Positions 1 through 7,143 of a stretch of DNA of 64,000 nucleotides are shown piece after piece. Positions within the stretch are counted from its first letter, which is position 1; the number at the start of each line of letters is the position of its first letter. Location: positions 295,774 through 359,773 of the forward strand of contig SVHM01000001.1 in assembly GCA_015055815.1 (NCBI GenBank), written 5' to 3'. Source of the DNA: Clostridiales bacterium. Its GTDB lineage: Bacteria; Bacillota; Clostridia; Christensenellales; UBA1242. The notes under the pieces are model-generated. The model saw only the letters and a list, made by a program, of their open reading frames with translations, was not told where the DNA came from and did no database searches. The position numbers and the translations under genes are program-made.

Positions 1-1375
1 TATAATTAGGATTACTAATATCAACAACATGTAATATTAAATCGGCATAAATACTCTCTTCTAAAGTACTTGAAAATGCTTCTATAAATTCATGCGGTAA
101 ATTATTAATAAACCCTACTGTATCTATCATCAAAACTTCTTTTCCATCTTGAAGCCAAACATTTCTTGTAGTTGTGTCAAGAGTGGCAAAAAGTTCATCT
201 TTGACATATACAGAACTTTTAGCAAGTTTATTAAGAAGAGTACTCTTACCACTATTTGTATAACCAACAATTGCAATTATAGGCTTATCATTCTTTTGCC
301 TATTTTTTCTATTTAAGTCTCTTTGTTTCTTTAATTTTTTCAAATCTTCAGTCTTTTTCTGTATCTGACTTTCAACAATTCGTCTATTTAACTCAAGTTT
401 TGTTTCACCCGGCCCACGCATGCCGACGCCACCGCCAAACCTTCCACTACTCTCTAAGTATGCACCCAGTCTAGGAAGTGAGTATTTTAATTGTGCTAGC
501 TCAACTTGAAGTTTACCCTCAGTTGTCCTAGCTCTTCCCGCAAAAATATCAAGTATTAACATACTTCTGTCAATTACCTTTACGCCTAGAGCATTACTAA
601 TATTACTTACCTTACTACCAGTTAATTCATTATCAAAAATTATTAGGTTGGCATCATGGATTTGAATTAAATCTTTCAAATTATCAATCTTACCACTTCC
701 AATAAAATAGGTGCCGTCAGGTTTAACTCTAAACTGCGACATCTTATCTACCACCATAACACCAGCCGTCTCAGCAAGCCTTTCAAGTTCTTCTAAATCT
801 TCTTCAATATTACCCTTTTGTTTTAAAGCAACTTTTACCAAAATCGCCCTTTGTTCAGGTAATTTATTTAAGTTTGAATAGTACTCTTTATATAATTTTT
901 CACTCTCAAAAATTTTATCAATAAGACCATATTTATTTATATAATCAGCATTATGACAATTAACAATTGTAACTTTATCACCCGTCAAATATGCAACCTT
1001 ACAATCATATGGTTTTTTATCCCTAACCGCAACTGCGCACATAGCATCTAGTTTTTTATTTTTCAATAAAGATATATCCATGTTACTTAGCGAACTATCT
1101 CCGCTAGGATGAGTATGAATTACTCTTACCCCAGCAAATCTATTATCTCCGCCATCAACAACAATACTTGCAGATGATTTATCCCCTACAGTAACATCCA
1201 AAATATTACCTTTTCTATCTATCACAAGCGCAACTTCATAACCCGTCTCACCCGTAATAAATGAAATTGTCTTTAAAATCTCTTCATCTATAAATAAACT
1301 CTTTTCAAACTTTTTGCCTTCTAATTCTTCTAATTTTAACTTTAATTCTTTTTTTATTTTATCTGGACAATTCAT
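1..1375 (-). CDS. hflX: GTPase HflX, 3' part cut off by window edge
   Basis: Ribosome-associated GTPase that splits or rescues stalled ribosomes. About 458 N-terminal residues are present; the gene runs off the left edge. Visible family marks are the glycine-rich linker GRFGGGVGMRGPGETKLE, the P-loop GYTNSGKST, and the G3 motif DTVGF. Ahead of the usual HflX region lies an N-terminal domain of about 150 residues containing HTHPSGDSSLSNMD, which fits the JAMM metal-site pattern HxHx7SxxD, with an upstream glutamate in GETGYEV. The ATG start (1375-1373) overlaps the TGA of the upstream gene (ATGA), so translation is probably coupled. The HflX identity is certain; the activity of the N-terminal domain is inferred from the motif only. 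Confidence 0.95.
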   Translation of the reverse strand, partial: MNCPDKIKKELKLKLEELEGKKFEKSLFIDEEILKTISFITGETGYEVALVIDRKGNILDVTVGDKSSASIVVDGGDNRFAGVRVIHTHPSGDSSLSNMDISLLKNKKLDAMCAVAVRDKKPYDCKVAYLTGDKVTIVNCHNADYINKYGLIDKIFESEKLYKEYYSNLNKLPEQRAILVKVALKQKGNIEEDLEELERLAETAGVMVVDKMSQFRVKPDGTYFIGSGKIDNLKDLIQIHDANLIIFDNELTGSKVSNISNALGVKVIDRSMLILDIFAGRARTTEGKLQVELAQLKYSLPRLGAYLESSGRFGGGVGMRGPGETKLELNRRIVESQIQKKTEDLKKLKKQRDLNRKNRQKNDKPIIAIVGYTNSGKSTLLNKLAKSSVYVKDELFATLDTTTRNVWLQDGKEVLMIDTVGFINNLPHEFIEAFSSTLEESIYADLILHVVDISNPNY

Positions 1376-2172
1376 AAAACCCCCTTTAAAAGAGTGTTTA
1401 CTTCATTCAATTTCTCATAATTAATAGTAGTATAATCGGTAATTTCTAAGCCAGTATATATAACTTTTAAATCTTCTCCAACTTGCTTAATTCTATTACC
1501 AAGAGACAAAAGATACGCCTTATCTAATTCCCCTTGAACATCCTTATTATCCATAAACAATTGATAAGAATTTTCAAAGTAATCTTGCATAGCATCAATA
1601 AGTTTTATAGAATACTTGTCATAAATTATATTAAATTTTTCACTGCTATTTATAAATTGTGACAAAACATAAGCTCCTTGATTATAAAAATCAAAAGATT
1701 TATAATCAGAAAAATATTCTATAGCATACTCAAAGGCTTCAATATCTCTATCTGTGTTGATTAATGCAGAAACAAAAGCCTTTTTCAAGTAATTATCTTC
1801 ATTTAGAAGCATACTTTTTTCTATAATAGTGCCATTTAAATTATTATTAGTATCATTTAAATACGCCATAAATTCGGCATATTCATTATCACTTGCAAAT
1901 TCTTTATAGTATTTAACAATGTTTTTATCGTCACCAACTTTAATTTTTAAATTTAACCCCTTATAGCAATAAAATATATCATCATTCTTTTCATATACCC
2001 TATAATACAAAGTACCAGCCAATTTATCACTACCGCTATTATAACACACATCTGCAAACCACTTTGTAAATACAAAATAAGAAAGTGAAAAAAACACTCC
2101 ACTTACCACAATTAACGCACTCAACGTTATTGCTATTGTAGACAATATCAATTTTTTATAATTAATATTCAT
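1372..2172 (-). CDS. Membrane-anchored protein of unknown function (266 aa)
   Basis: Not recognised. An N-terminal hydrophobic segment at about residues 8-35 looks like an uncleaved anchor; the rest is predicted extracytoplasmic, helical and charged. The middle (about 130-215) has repeated short helices with aromatic residues suggesting TPR-like packing, but no clear repeat consensus. The start is supported by AAGGAAG about 7 nt upstream of ATG. The stop overlaps the hflX start by ATGA, so the two are cotranscribed and probably translationally coupled. No catalytic motif is visible. Confidence 0.8.
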   Translation of the reverse strand: MNINYKKLILSTIAITLSALIVVSGVFFSLSYFVFTKWFADVCYNSGSDKLAGTLYYRVYEKNDDIFYCYKGLNLKIKVGDDKNIVKYYKEFASDNEYAEFMAYLNDTNNNLNGTIIEKSMLLNEDNYLKKAFVSALINTDRDIEAFEYAIEYFSDYKSFDFYNQGAYVLSQFINSSEKFNIIYDKYSIKLIDAMQDYFENSYQLFMDNKDVQGELDKAYLLSLGNRIKQVGEDLKVIYTGLEITDYTTINYEKLNEVNTLLKGVL

Positions 2173-2220
2173 AATAACACTTCCTTAGTACTTATAATCG
2201 TATAATATTATGTTAAACGA

Positions 2221-2270
2221 AAAAACAAAAAAAATCAACAAAATAGCATGTATAAACTATTTTGTTGATT
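2221..2270 (-). terminator. Intrinsic terminator after the 20-codon ORF
   Basis: Perfect 14-bp stem (2233-2246 with 2257-2270) and a 10-nt loop, followed on the minus strand by a run of T interrupted by one G. It lies 21 nt past the stop of the tiny ORF at 2291-2353. Confidence 0.85.
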
Positions 2271-2290
2271 ATTATTACATTTTTTTAAAT

Positions 2291-2353
2291 TTATTTTAAG
2301 CTCATAACTAGTGATAATGCAACACCTAGTCCTGTTAATACTAAAAATGCCAT
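2291..2353 (-). CDS. 20-residue hydrophobic peptide with its own promoter, RBS and terminator
   Basis: The ORF encodes a single hydrophobic stretch (starts MAFLVLTGLG, ends VMSLK) with one terminal lysine, long enough to span or lie in a membrane. AGGGGG sits 8 nt before the ATG, a TTGACA/AATAAT promoter lies upstream and a strong terminator downstream, so the unit looks purpose-built and not accidental. The family is not recognised. Candidate roles are a regulatory membrane peptide (SpoVM- or KdpF-like in size, without sequence resemblance that I can see) or a type I toxin. No antisense RNA could be demonstrated. Confidence 0.65.
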   Translation of the reverse strand: MAFLVLTGLGVALSLVMSLK

Positions 2354-2382
2354 TTCCCCATCCCCCTGAAATGAATTGCACA

Positions 2383-2411
2383 ATTATTTTACCACATTTG
2401 TGATTTGTCAA
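2383..2411 (-). promoter_or_regulatory. SigA-type promoter for the 20-codon ORF
   Basis: A perfect -35 TTGACA (2411-2406), 17-bp spacer and -10 AATAAT (2388-2383) on the minus strand place the start site about 25 nt before the RBS of the tiny ORF. Confidence 0.7.
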
Positions 2412-2524
2412 ACATTTTTCATAACTTTTTTGATTTTTTTTTATATTTTTTGAAAAATGCTGATTTTACTAAGGATAAAAGCCCTTTTTGTATCATTACA
2501 ATAATATTACTTTGCAAGAAAAAA

Positions 2525-2545
2525 GTCAAACAAATACAGTTTGAC
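2525..2545 (-). terminator. Intrinsic terminator of the transposase transcript
   Basis: Stem GTCAAAC/GTTTGAC (2525-2531 with 2539-2545), 7-nt loop, followed on the minus strand by TTTTTTCTTG. It lies inside the proposed IS end. Confidence 0.7.
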
Positions 2546-2567
2546 TAAAAAATTACACAAAAAAGGT

Positions 2568-2585
2568 ATTCCCTGTACAGGGAAT
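2568..2585. repeat. Perfect 18-bp palindrome
   Basis: ATTCCCTGTACAGGGAAT is self-complementary with no loop. It lies between the transposase stop and the proposed left IS end, beside the 10-bp tandem repeats. It could be a dimeric protein-binding site or an IS subterminal site; no function can be shown. Confidence 0.6.
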
Positions 2586-2594
2586 CGCAGCTAC

Positions 2595-2624
2595 TTAACG
2601 CAATTTAACACAATTTAACGCAAA
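2595..2624. repeat. Three tandem 10-bp repeats (TTAACRCAAW)
   Basis: TTAACGCAAT, TTAACACAAT and TTAACGCAAA follow one another head to tail, each one helical turn long, 18 nt beyond the transposase stop. Position and phasing suggest transposase-binding subterminal repeats, which is an inference. Confidence 0.6.
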
Positions 2625-2642
2625 GTATAAATATTTAAGTAT

Positions 2643-3686
2643 TTATGCAGCATAAATCTGCTTTATGGTTTTTACTGTCTTAGTAAATCTTACCACATAT
2701 TCTTCTTTATGTTCTTTTAAAACCTCAAGCAAGTCTGCTCTTTTTTGAAGAGGACTCCACCAAACCTTTTTACCCTCTCTATTTCTTAGTGATGAGTGTG
2801 GGCGGTTATTGTAAGTTATATTCCACTTCATCATCTTCTTTTTTAATTCTGCGAGTGTTTTATATTTAAGGTAATTATAAAAGCTTTCCTGGTCGCTCCT
2901 ATGAGAACGTTCAACTTTTCCGTTTTGGCGTGGAGTATAAGCTCTGATAAGTTGGTGTTTTATTTGTAATTTATCACATAAAACATCTAGGGCGTGTTTT
3001 ACAGGCTCTTTTTGATTTGGTTTTTTAACGTTTGTAAACTCGCCACCGTTATCAGTTTGAATAATTGACGGAGCATATCCAAAATAAGCAATAGCTCTTT
3101 TTACAAAGTCTAGCGTAGAAGAAACATTATGCTCTTTATATGGATAAATAAATCTTTCTCTAGTAGCCTCATCAATCATTGTATATTGATAATATTTATT
3201 ATCGTCATAGTGGATAATTTCCCCTATATAACACTCAACAGGAACGTATTTAACGTCCATTTGCCATTTTATACCCAACATTTCAGGTGTATCATAAGGC
3301 TGAGGTATATATTTTTCCAACTCTTTATGAGGTCTTATATTATTTCTAAGAACAAAATTGTAAAAACCACCATAGCTTCTGCTATAAGCGTGCTTAGTTC
3401 TTAATATCCCATAAGCTTCATTATAACTAATGTTTGGCTTTTTCTTAAAGATTTTTAAAATAGTATCTACCTCTTCTTTTGTATGAGCTGTTGGGTGTGG
3501 TGTATGTGGACGTGTTGATTTGTTTTCTAGACTTTGTAAAGTTCCGTCAAAAAGTGCTTTCCAACGCCACAACGTTCTTTCGGTGCATTTAAACTTCTGA
3601 CACACTTTCCAAACAAAAACTTTATCCTCAAGCCACATTTTAAGAGCAGCCCTCTTTTGTCTTGCTGTATATCTAAGGTTTTTCAT
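2643..3686 (-). CDS. DDE transposase, IS481-like (rve integrase core)
   Basis: 347 aa. The N-terminal helix-turn-helix region (about 5-60, with KCTERTLWRWKALFDG) recognises DNA. The catalytic RNase H-like core carries D in KWQMDVKYV (about 143), D in IIQTDNGGEFT (about 212), and E in TPRQNGKVERSH (about 258), the DDE triad. Length and motif spacing fit the IS481 group. The reading frame is intact, so it may be active. It has an RBS (GGAGG) just before the ATG at 3686. The gene sits at the left edge of a prophage that lacks any other recombinase, so a role in phage integration cannot be excluded. Confidence 0.9.
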   Translation of the reverse strand: MKNLRYTARQKRAALKMWLEDKVFVWKVCQKFKCTERTLWRWKALFDGTLQSLENKSTRPHTPHPTAHTKEEVDTILKIFKKKPNISYNEAYGILRTKHAYSRSYGGFYNFVLRNNIRPHKELEKYIPQPYDTPEMLGIKWQMDVKYVPVECYIGEIIHYDDNKYYQYTMIDEATRERFIYPYKEHNVSSTLDFVKRAIAYFGYAPSIIQTDNGGEFTNVKKPNQKEPVKHALDVLCDKLQIKHQLIRAYTPRQNGKVERSHRSDQESFYNYLKYKTLAELKKKMMKWNITYNNRPHSSLRNREGKKVWWSPLQKRADLLEVLKEHKEEYVVRFTKTVKTIKQIYAA

Positions 3687-3815
3687 TTGTATTCCTCCAT
3701 TGTTTTATGATTATAAAATATAATTTTTAAATTTTCAATAGGCACCACTTTATGAAGTTTTGAAAATTTTTGATAATATTTGACAATTTTATAATATTTG
3801 TGTTATCATACTTAT

Positions 3816-3903
3816 GCGACACAATTCAATAATTCTAACTGTATGGGTACGGACTTTTTGCCGTTCATCAAACTTTCGCCTATTCAGTTAGGAATTGTGT
3901 CGC
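3816..3903 (+). ncRNA. Long imperfect hairpin / structured leader RNA candidate
   Basis: A 19-bp stem closes this segment. GCGACACAATTC (3816-3827) and CTAACTG (3835-3841), separated by a 7-nt bulge, pair with the contiguous arm 3885-3903. Inside, ACGG/CCGT can form a small second stem around TTTTT. It lies directly outside the proposed right IS end and 58 nt before a plus-strand gene, so it may be the 5' leader of that gene, a small mobile palindrome or a recombination site. No known RNA family is recognised. Confidence 0.5.
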
Positions 3904-3907
3904 AACA

Positions 3908-3928
3908 ATGGAAGGTTTGTTTGGATAG
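3908..3928 (+). CDS. Possible 6-codon leader peptide
   Basis: ATG-GAA-GGT-TTG-TTT-GGA-TAG overlaps the GGAAGG segment that competes in the downstream hairpin. No good RBS is visible, so this is tentative. If translated, ribosome occupancy would change which hairpin forms. Confidence 0.25.
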   Translation: MEGLFG

Positions 3929-3932
3929 GACT

Positions 3933-3954
3933 GTGCCTTCCGTTTGGGAGGCAC
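3933..3954 (+). promoter_or_regulatory. SD-sequestering hairpin with an alternative upstream partner
   Basis: GTGCCTTCC (3933-3941) pairs with GGGAGGCAC (3946-3954) over a 4-nt loop, burying the Shine-Dalgarno GGGAGG of the gene at 3962. The upstream GGAAGG (3910-3915) can instead pair with CCTTCC, freeing the SD. Two mutually exclusive structures are typical of translational control by a ligand, protein or leader peptide. Confidence 0.6.
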
Positions 3955-3961
3955 TTTTATT

Positions 3962-4351
3962 ATGTATTATGATTTAACAACCTCAATACCTACCAAAATT
4001 ACTTCTATTGAAACTTACAAAATGAGAATAGAAGAAATTGTAAAAGGTCAGCTTAAAAACCTCTTTGACTTAACAATACTAAAGTCTTTGTTTTTTTGGA
4101 TATTTGCAATATTACTTATCCCACTTAGAGCACACTATTTTATATTTTGCATTTTAGAAATTGTCATAAACACTATCCTACTTCCGCTTTATTTGATTCC
4201 TGGCATAAGGAAGATTGCTTTCTTTATTTCAATTATTATTTGGGCTTTAGGAGTTGCTGTGGGTCGTTTTTCAGGTGTTGATTTAACTTATAACATTGAA
4301 TACAAGACAATTAAAAATAATAACTGCCAAACAGTCGCATATAAAGACTGA
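3962..4351 (+). CDS. Small membrane protein of unknown function (129 aa)
   Basis: The only plus-strand gene in the prophage area. The protein starts MYYDLTTSIP; an upstream TTG in frame is rejected because the SD GGGAGG (3946-3951) is 10 nt before this ATG. Two or three hydrophobic segments (about 43-67, 69-86 and 92-107) are followed by a polar tail. No family is recognised. The SD is buried in a hairpin, so expression is probably controlled. It stands opposite the holin-like genes across a shared terminator and might be a lysogenic-conversion, exclusion or lysis-control protein; none of these is demonstrated. Confidence 0.6.
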   Translation: MYYDLTTSIPTKITSIETYKMRIEEIVKGQLKNLFDLTILKSLFFWIFAILLIPLRAHYFIFCILEIVINTILLPLYLIPGIRKIAFFISIIIWALGVAVGRFSGVDLTYNIEYKTIKNNNCQTVAYKD

Positions 4352-4422
4352 CAGTCAGACAGTTATATATATTTTATTTAATTTTATTTTTATTTAATTT
4401 GATTTAGTTTAGTTTTATTTAA

Positions 4423-4495
4423 TTTGCATAATTTTGCATAACATTTGCATAGCAAACATTATGCATTTGCATAGCATTTGCATATAGTTTGCATA
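4423..4495 (+). repeat. Helically phased array of six TTTGCATA motifs
   Basis: Copies start at 4423, 4433, 4444, 4466, 4477 and 4488, spacings 10, 11, 22, 11 and 11 bp. The empty slot holds an inverted half copy (ATTATGCA, 4458-4465). All motifs therefore face one side of the helix, as in replication-origin iterons or multi-site operators. A further copy in opposite orientation is at 46176-46183, at the other prophage edge. Upstream (4368-4422) is a low-complexity ATTTA-type pentameric run. Confidence 0.65.
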
Positions 4496-4564
4496 CAATA
4501 AAAAGTTGTCAGTTTTTCATTAAAACTTATCACTTTTTTGATAGTTTTTTGATAATAGAAAATA

Positions 4565-4595
4565 AAAAACACGTCTAATATTATGACGTGTTTTT
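4565..4595. terminator. Bidirectional intrinsic terminator
   Basis: Perfect 11-bp stem AAAAACACGTC/GACGTGTTTTT with a 9-nt loop, placed between the plus-strand membrane gene and the stop of the last minus-strand prophage gene (4605). The A and T runs on both sides allow termination in both directions. Confidence 0.85.
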
Positions 4596-4604
4596 ATTAT
4601 TACA

Positions 4605-5609
4605 TTATATAGTTGTATTAGCAGGTATTTCGTTAGTTTCTGCTAAATCTTCTACAACAATCTCAGGTTCAGGCTCGTTTTCTTTAATAGTAGAATCTTG
4701 TGTTTGTTCAGGTTCAGGGTGTTTTCCTATATATTGGATAAGTTGCTGCATTAAGTCAATTTGGTCGTTCATATAATCTACAGTGTCTATCACAATATTA
4801 TTATATCCTGCCTTATATCCCATAAAACCATTTATTATAACAAGAAGAACTTTTAAACAACAAGACGCAAACGTTGCCCAACTAGGCTCTGCTATAACGT
4901 CAAGCATTATCACGCCTGTAATTAAAGAAGTGAAAGCTGTAGATATAAATTTTGAACCATAAGCAATATTTCTTTTTGTTTCAGGCTTAATACCTAAAGG
5001 ACTGCGGCTCCTATTACCTCTTCCACGTTTAAAAATCATTTCGGAAGTAAGTTTTATTTGAGCAGTTTTATTAGCTGCCATAATAGCCGCCACCTGAGAT
5101 TTTGATAAATCTTTAGAATCAATAAGCTCTTTTTTGTCTTTTCCTAAATATTTTTCTTTGTAAATATCGTAGTCTATGCCAACTTCAGACAAAATGCTAG
5201 TTTTTGTATTTTTTAATTCTTCATCTACATAATACCTGCAAAATTCAGGAGTTCTTGATTGATATTTGTTTTTTATAACTTCACTTTTTAACAAATTATA
5301 TTCCTTTAACGTGTCAGTATAACACGTGCTTTCTTTTCCTGCTTTGGTTCCGCTTGCAGCATAATTTATATACATTGAATAAGAACAAAACAATAATACA
5401 AAAAAAGCTAGTCCTAACTCTGCCCACTGCATAGCATTTGCAAGACGAATATCGGTTGTACATACAACAATTACTACAAATACTATAAAGGCACCAACAA
5501 TCATTCCTGAATAATTTACTATAGAACGTCTTACCTTATTAGAGGCAGCGTTCATTTTTTCAATAGTCTGACCTGGAGTTATTTTTTTCTCATTTTTTAT
5601 AGGTTCCAT
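4605..5609 (-). CDS. Prophage membrane protein (334 aa), late lysis/tail-end module
   Basis: Not recognised at family level. Two hydrophobic segments near residues 35-85, two more near 215-265, a long charged cytoplasmic-type middle and an acidic Pro/Glu-rich tail. It is the last gene of the phage late transcript, ending 10 nt before a terminator, and follows two other membrane proteins after short gaps. Position suggests a part in lysis or envelope interaction. No enzymatic motif is seen. Confidence 0.7.
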   Translation of the reverse strand: MEPIKNEKKITPGQTIEKMNAASNKVRRSIVNYSGMIVGAFIVFVVIVVCTTDIRLANAMQWAELGLAFFVLLFCSYSMYINYAASGTKAGKESTCYTDTLKEYNLLKSEVIKNKYQSRTPEFCRYYVDEELKNTKTSILSEVGIDYDIYKEKYLGKDKKELIDSKDLSKSQVAAIMAANKTAQIKLTSEMIFKRGRGNRSRSPLGIKPETKRNIAYGSKFISTAFTSLITGVIMLDVIAEPSWATFASCCLKVLLVIINGFMGYKAGYNNIVIDTVDYMNDQIDLMQQLIQYIGKHPEPEQTQDSTIKENEPEPEIVVEDLAETNEIPANTTI

Positions 5610-5615
5610 ATAATA

Positions 5616-6020
5616 TTACACCTCCCCTGAATTACCGTCATTTTTGTTTGTTGTATCTAAGTCAGGCTTAGCCTGGACTATTTCTCCAAGCTTATAAAGT
5701 CCCTCGCCACAAGCATTAGAAATCAAACCCACAAAACACACTACTAGCATTTGGTCTATTATGTTTCTTAACACAACAAACAACACTAAGAAAATACACC
5801 ACATAGACCACGCCGACGGCGATTTAAGATAAGCTTTTATTTGTTTCATAAAAGGTATTGCAGAAAGGAACGCAAAAACCAAGAATAAACCTGATACGGT
5901 GGCGGCAGAACTCTTATCAACCCAAATAGGAAACTGAGTTATAGTTGCTATTAAGGGTGCTGCAACGTCAAGAGTAACAGCAGAGGCTTTTAACACCTTG
6001 CCCTTTGTTATATTTTTCAT
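5616..6020 (-). CDS. Holin-like small membrane protein (134 aa)
   Basis: Four hydrophobic stretches (about 15-30, 38-58, 70-85 and 90-110) with a charged C-terminal tail (NKNDGNSGEV end) match the general holin plan. It is flanked by two other membrane proteins at the end of the late operon, where phage lysis genes usually sit. No sequence signature of a named holin class is recognised, so the call rests on topology and position. No endolysin is next to it. Confidence 0.5.
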   Translation of the reverse strand: MKNITKGKVLKASAVTLDVAAPLIATITQFPIWVDKSSAATVSGLFLVFAFLSAIPFMKQIKAYLKSPSAWSMWCIFLVLFVVLRNIIDQMLVVCFVGLISNACGEGLYKLGEIVQAKPDLDTTNKNDGNSGEV

Positions 6021-6022
6021 AA

Positions 6023-6676
6023 CTATACCTCCGTTTTTTCTTGTGAATTATCCTCAGCTTTTTCTTCCACTAAAGTATCTTCTATAGGTTTATTTTCTTC
6101 GATAGCCTTTAGAACGTTTGCATATTTAAGATTAACCAAGTCTTTTACGCCTTGAGGTAAGTTTTTAGAATTAGCATATACTGTAGCTAAGATTTCAAGT
6201 ATTGCTCTACACTCTTTAACCGTGTCAGATACTGCTTTATTCCTATCTTCCTCTCCCTTGTTGTATTTGTCAATTTTTGCCTCAAGCTTGTTGTAGCTTT
6301 CAATTAAGAGATTTATAACGTCAATTACTTCTGCTTGCGTGCTATTATTTGTTAGCATTTTATCATCAAGATTTTTAATTCTTTTCTTAAGATATTTTGG
6401 TAGAACTGTAGTAAGCAAGAAAACTCCTGCGGCAGTTATAGTTGTAATTATTTCAGGGTAATTAGACTTAACATACTCCCAAATTCTTCCAAAAAATGTA
6501 GGGTTTTCCTCAGTAGTTTCAATAGAATCTTCATTGTTAGACTCTGCTAAAACTACAACCTGCTCCGAAGAGGCTGCTAAGGCAACATTTGTATTTATAT
6601 TGCCTCTAAACAAAACAACGCCAAAAGCAAATATTAGACCGATACAAGCGATAAAGCTAAATAATTTCTTTTTCAT
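6023..6676 (-). CDS. Membrane-spanning coiled-coil protein of the lysis region (217 aa)
   Basis: A hydrophobic N-terminus (about 8-30, FIACIGLIFAFGVVLF) resembles a signal anchor; a second segment (about 76-90, ITTITAAGVFLLTTVLP) follows an acidic linker. Residues about 95-170 are heptad-like (KNLDDKMLTNN, INLLIESYNKLEAKIDK), and the tail is acidic and Lys-rich. Such an arrangement fits a spanin-like, antiholin or tail-associated membrane protein, but the host is Gram-positive, so a spanin is unlikely. Function unknown. Confidence 0.6.
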   Translation of the reverse strand: MKKKLFSFIACIGLIFAFGVVLFRGNINTNVALAASSEQVVVLAESNNEDSIETTEENPTFFGRIWEYVKSNYPEIITTITAAGVFLLTTVLPKYLKKRIKNLDDKMLTNNSTQAEVIDVINLLIESYNKLEAKIDKYNKGEEDRNKAVSDTVKECRAILEILATVYANSKNLPQGVKDLVNLKYANVLKAIEENKPIEDTLVEEKAEDNSQEKTEV

Positions 6677-6691
6677 AGTTACATATCCTCC

Positions 6692-7141
6692 TTACACTAT
6701 ATCGTAACCCTCAAGCAGCTTTTCAAGTTTTTTATTAAGCTCTGAATATTTGTCATCAAGTTTTCTCATATAACTTCTCATCTCGTGTAATTCAACTAGA
6801 ACTTCAACCACAGTACCTGGTAAGTTCATATCATTAGGACAAACAAATACCCCGTTGTTGTGTTTAGTGATTTTTATTTCCTCACAAACCCATTTAAGAG
6901 AATTTGGTCTTCCGTCTAACACCACAAGAGTAATTTTTAATATATCTTCTAAAAAACTATTACGAACAGCACAAGTGTTGTCTTCTAGTTTTAAATAAAG
7001 AGAATCGCCATTTTGCTTTTCTAAAATTGCTGTGGCGTTTTCAGGAGCACCTGAAAATGTAATATACAAAGTATCTTCAACAAATTCAGGCTGACGTGTC
7101 AATATAACGCCTTTATTATTGTTTAATAATTTATATTCCAC
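6692..7141 (-). CDS. Phage structural-type protein, beta domain plus coiled coil (149 aa)
   Basis: The N-terminal approximately 100 residues alternate hydrophobic and polar in beta-strand fashion (e.g. FVEDTLYITFSGAPENATAIL); the C-terminal 40 residues are a predicted coiled coil (ELHEMRSYMRKLDDKYSELN). This resembles baseplate- or fibre-associated phage proteins (BppU-type N-terminal domains have a similar look), but no firm family assignment is possible. It lies 3 nt from the candidate Avd gene of the DGR. Confidence 0.6.
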   Translation of the reverse strand: MEYKLLNNNKGVILTRQPEFVEDTLYITFSGAPENATAILEKQNGDSLYLKLEDNTCAVRNSFLEDILKITLVVLDGRPNSLKWVCEEIKITKHNNGVFVCPNDMNLPGTVVEVLVELHEMRSYMRKLDDKYSELNKKLEKLLEGYDIV

Positions 7142-7143
7142 TT

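Larger units (their letters stand above)
2490..3811 (-). mobile_element. IS481-like insertion sequence
   Basis: The element encloses one DDE transposase. The candidate ends are 2490-2509 (GTATCATTACAATAATATTA) and the reverse complement of 3792-3811 (GTATGATAACACAAATATTA), matching at 16 of 20 positions. The resulting length of 1322 bp is near the upper range for this family. No convincing target duplication is visible (only TT at both sides). The ends are a proposal; the transposase is certain. Alternatively this gene could be the recombinase of the adjoining integrase-less prophage. Confidence 0.6.

Noticed and set aside
2404..3787. TTGTCAAAYATTWT as the IS terminal repeat
   Set aside because: The left copy coincides with the consensus -35 of the tiny ORF's promoter, and the alternative ends 2490/3811 match over more positions.
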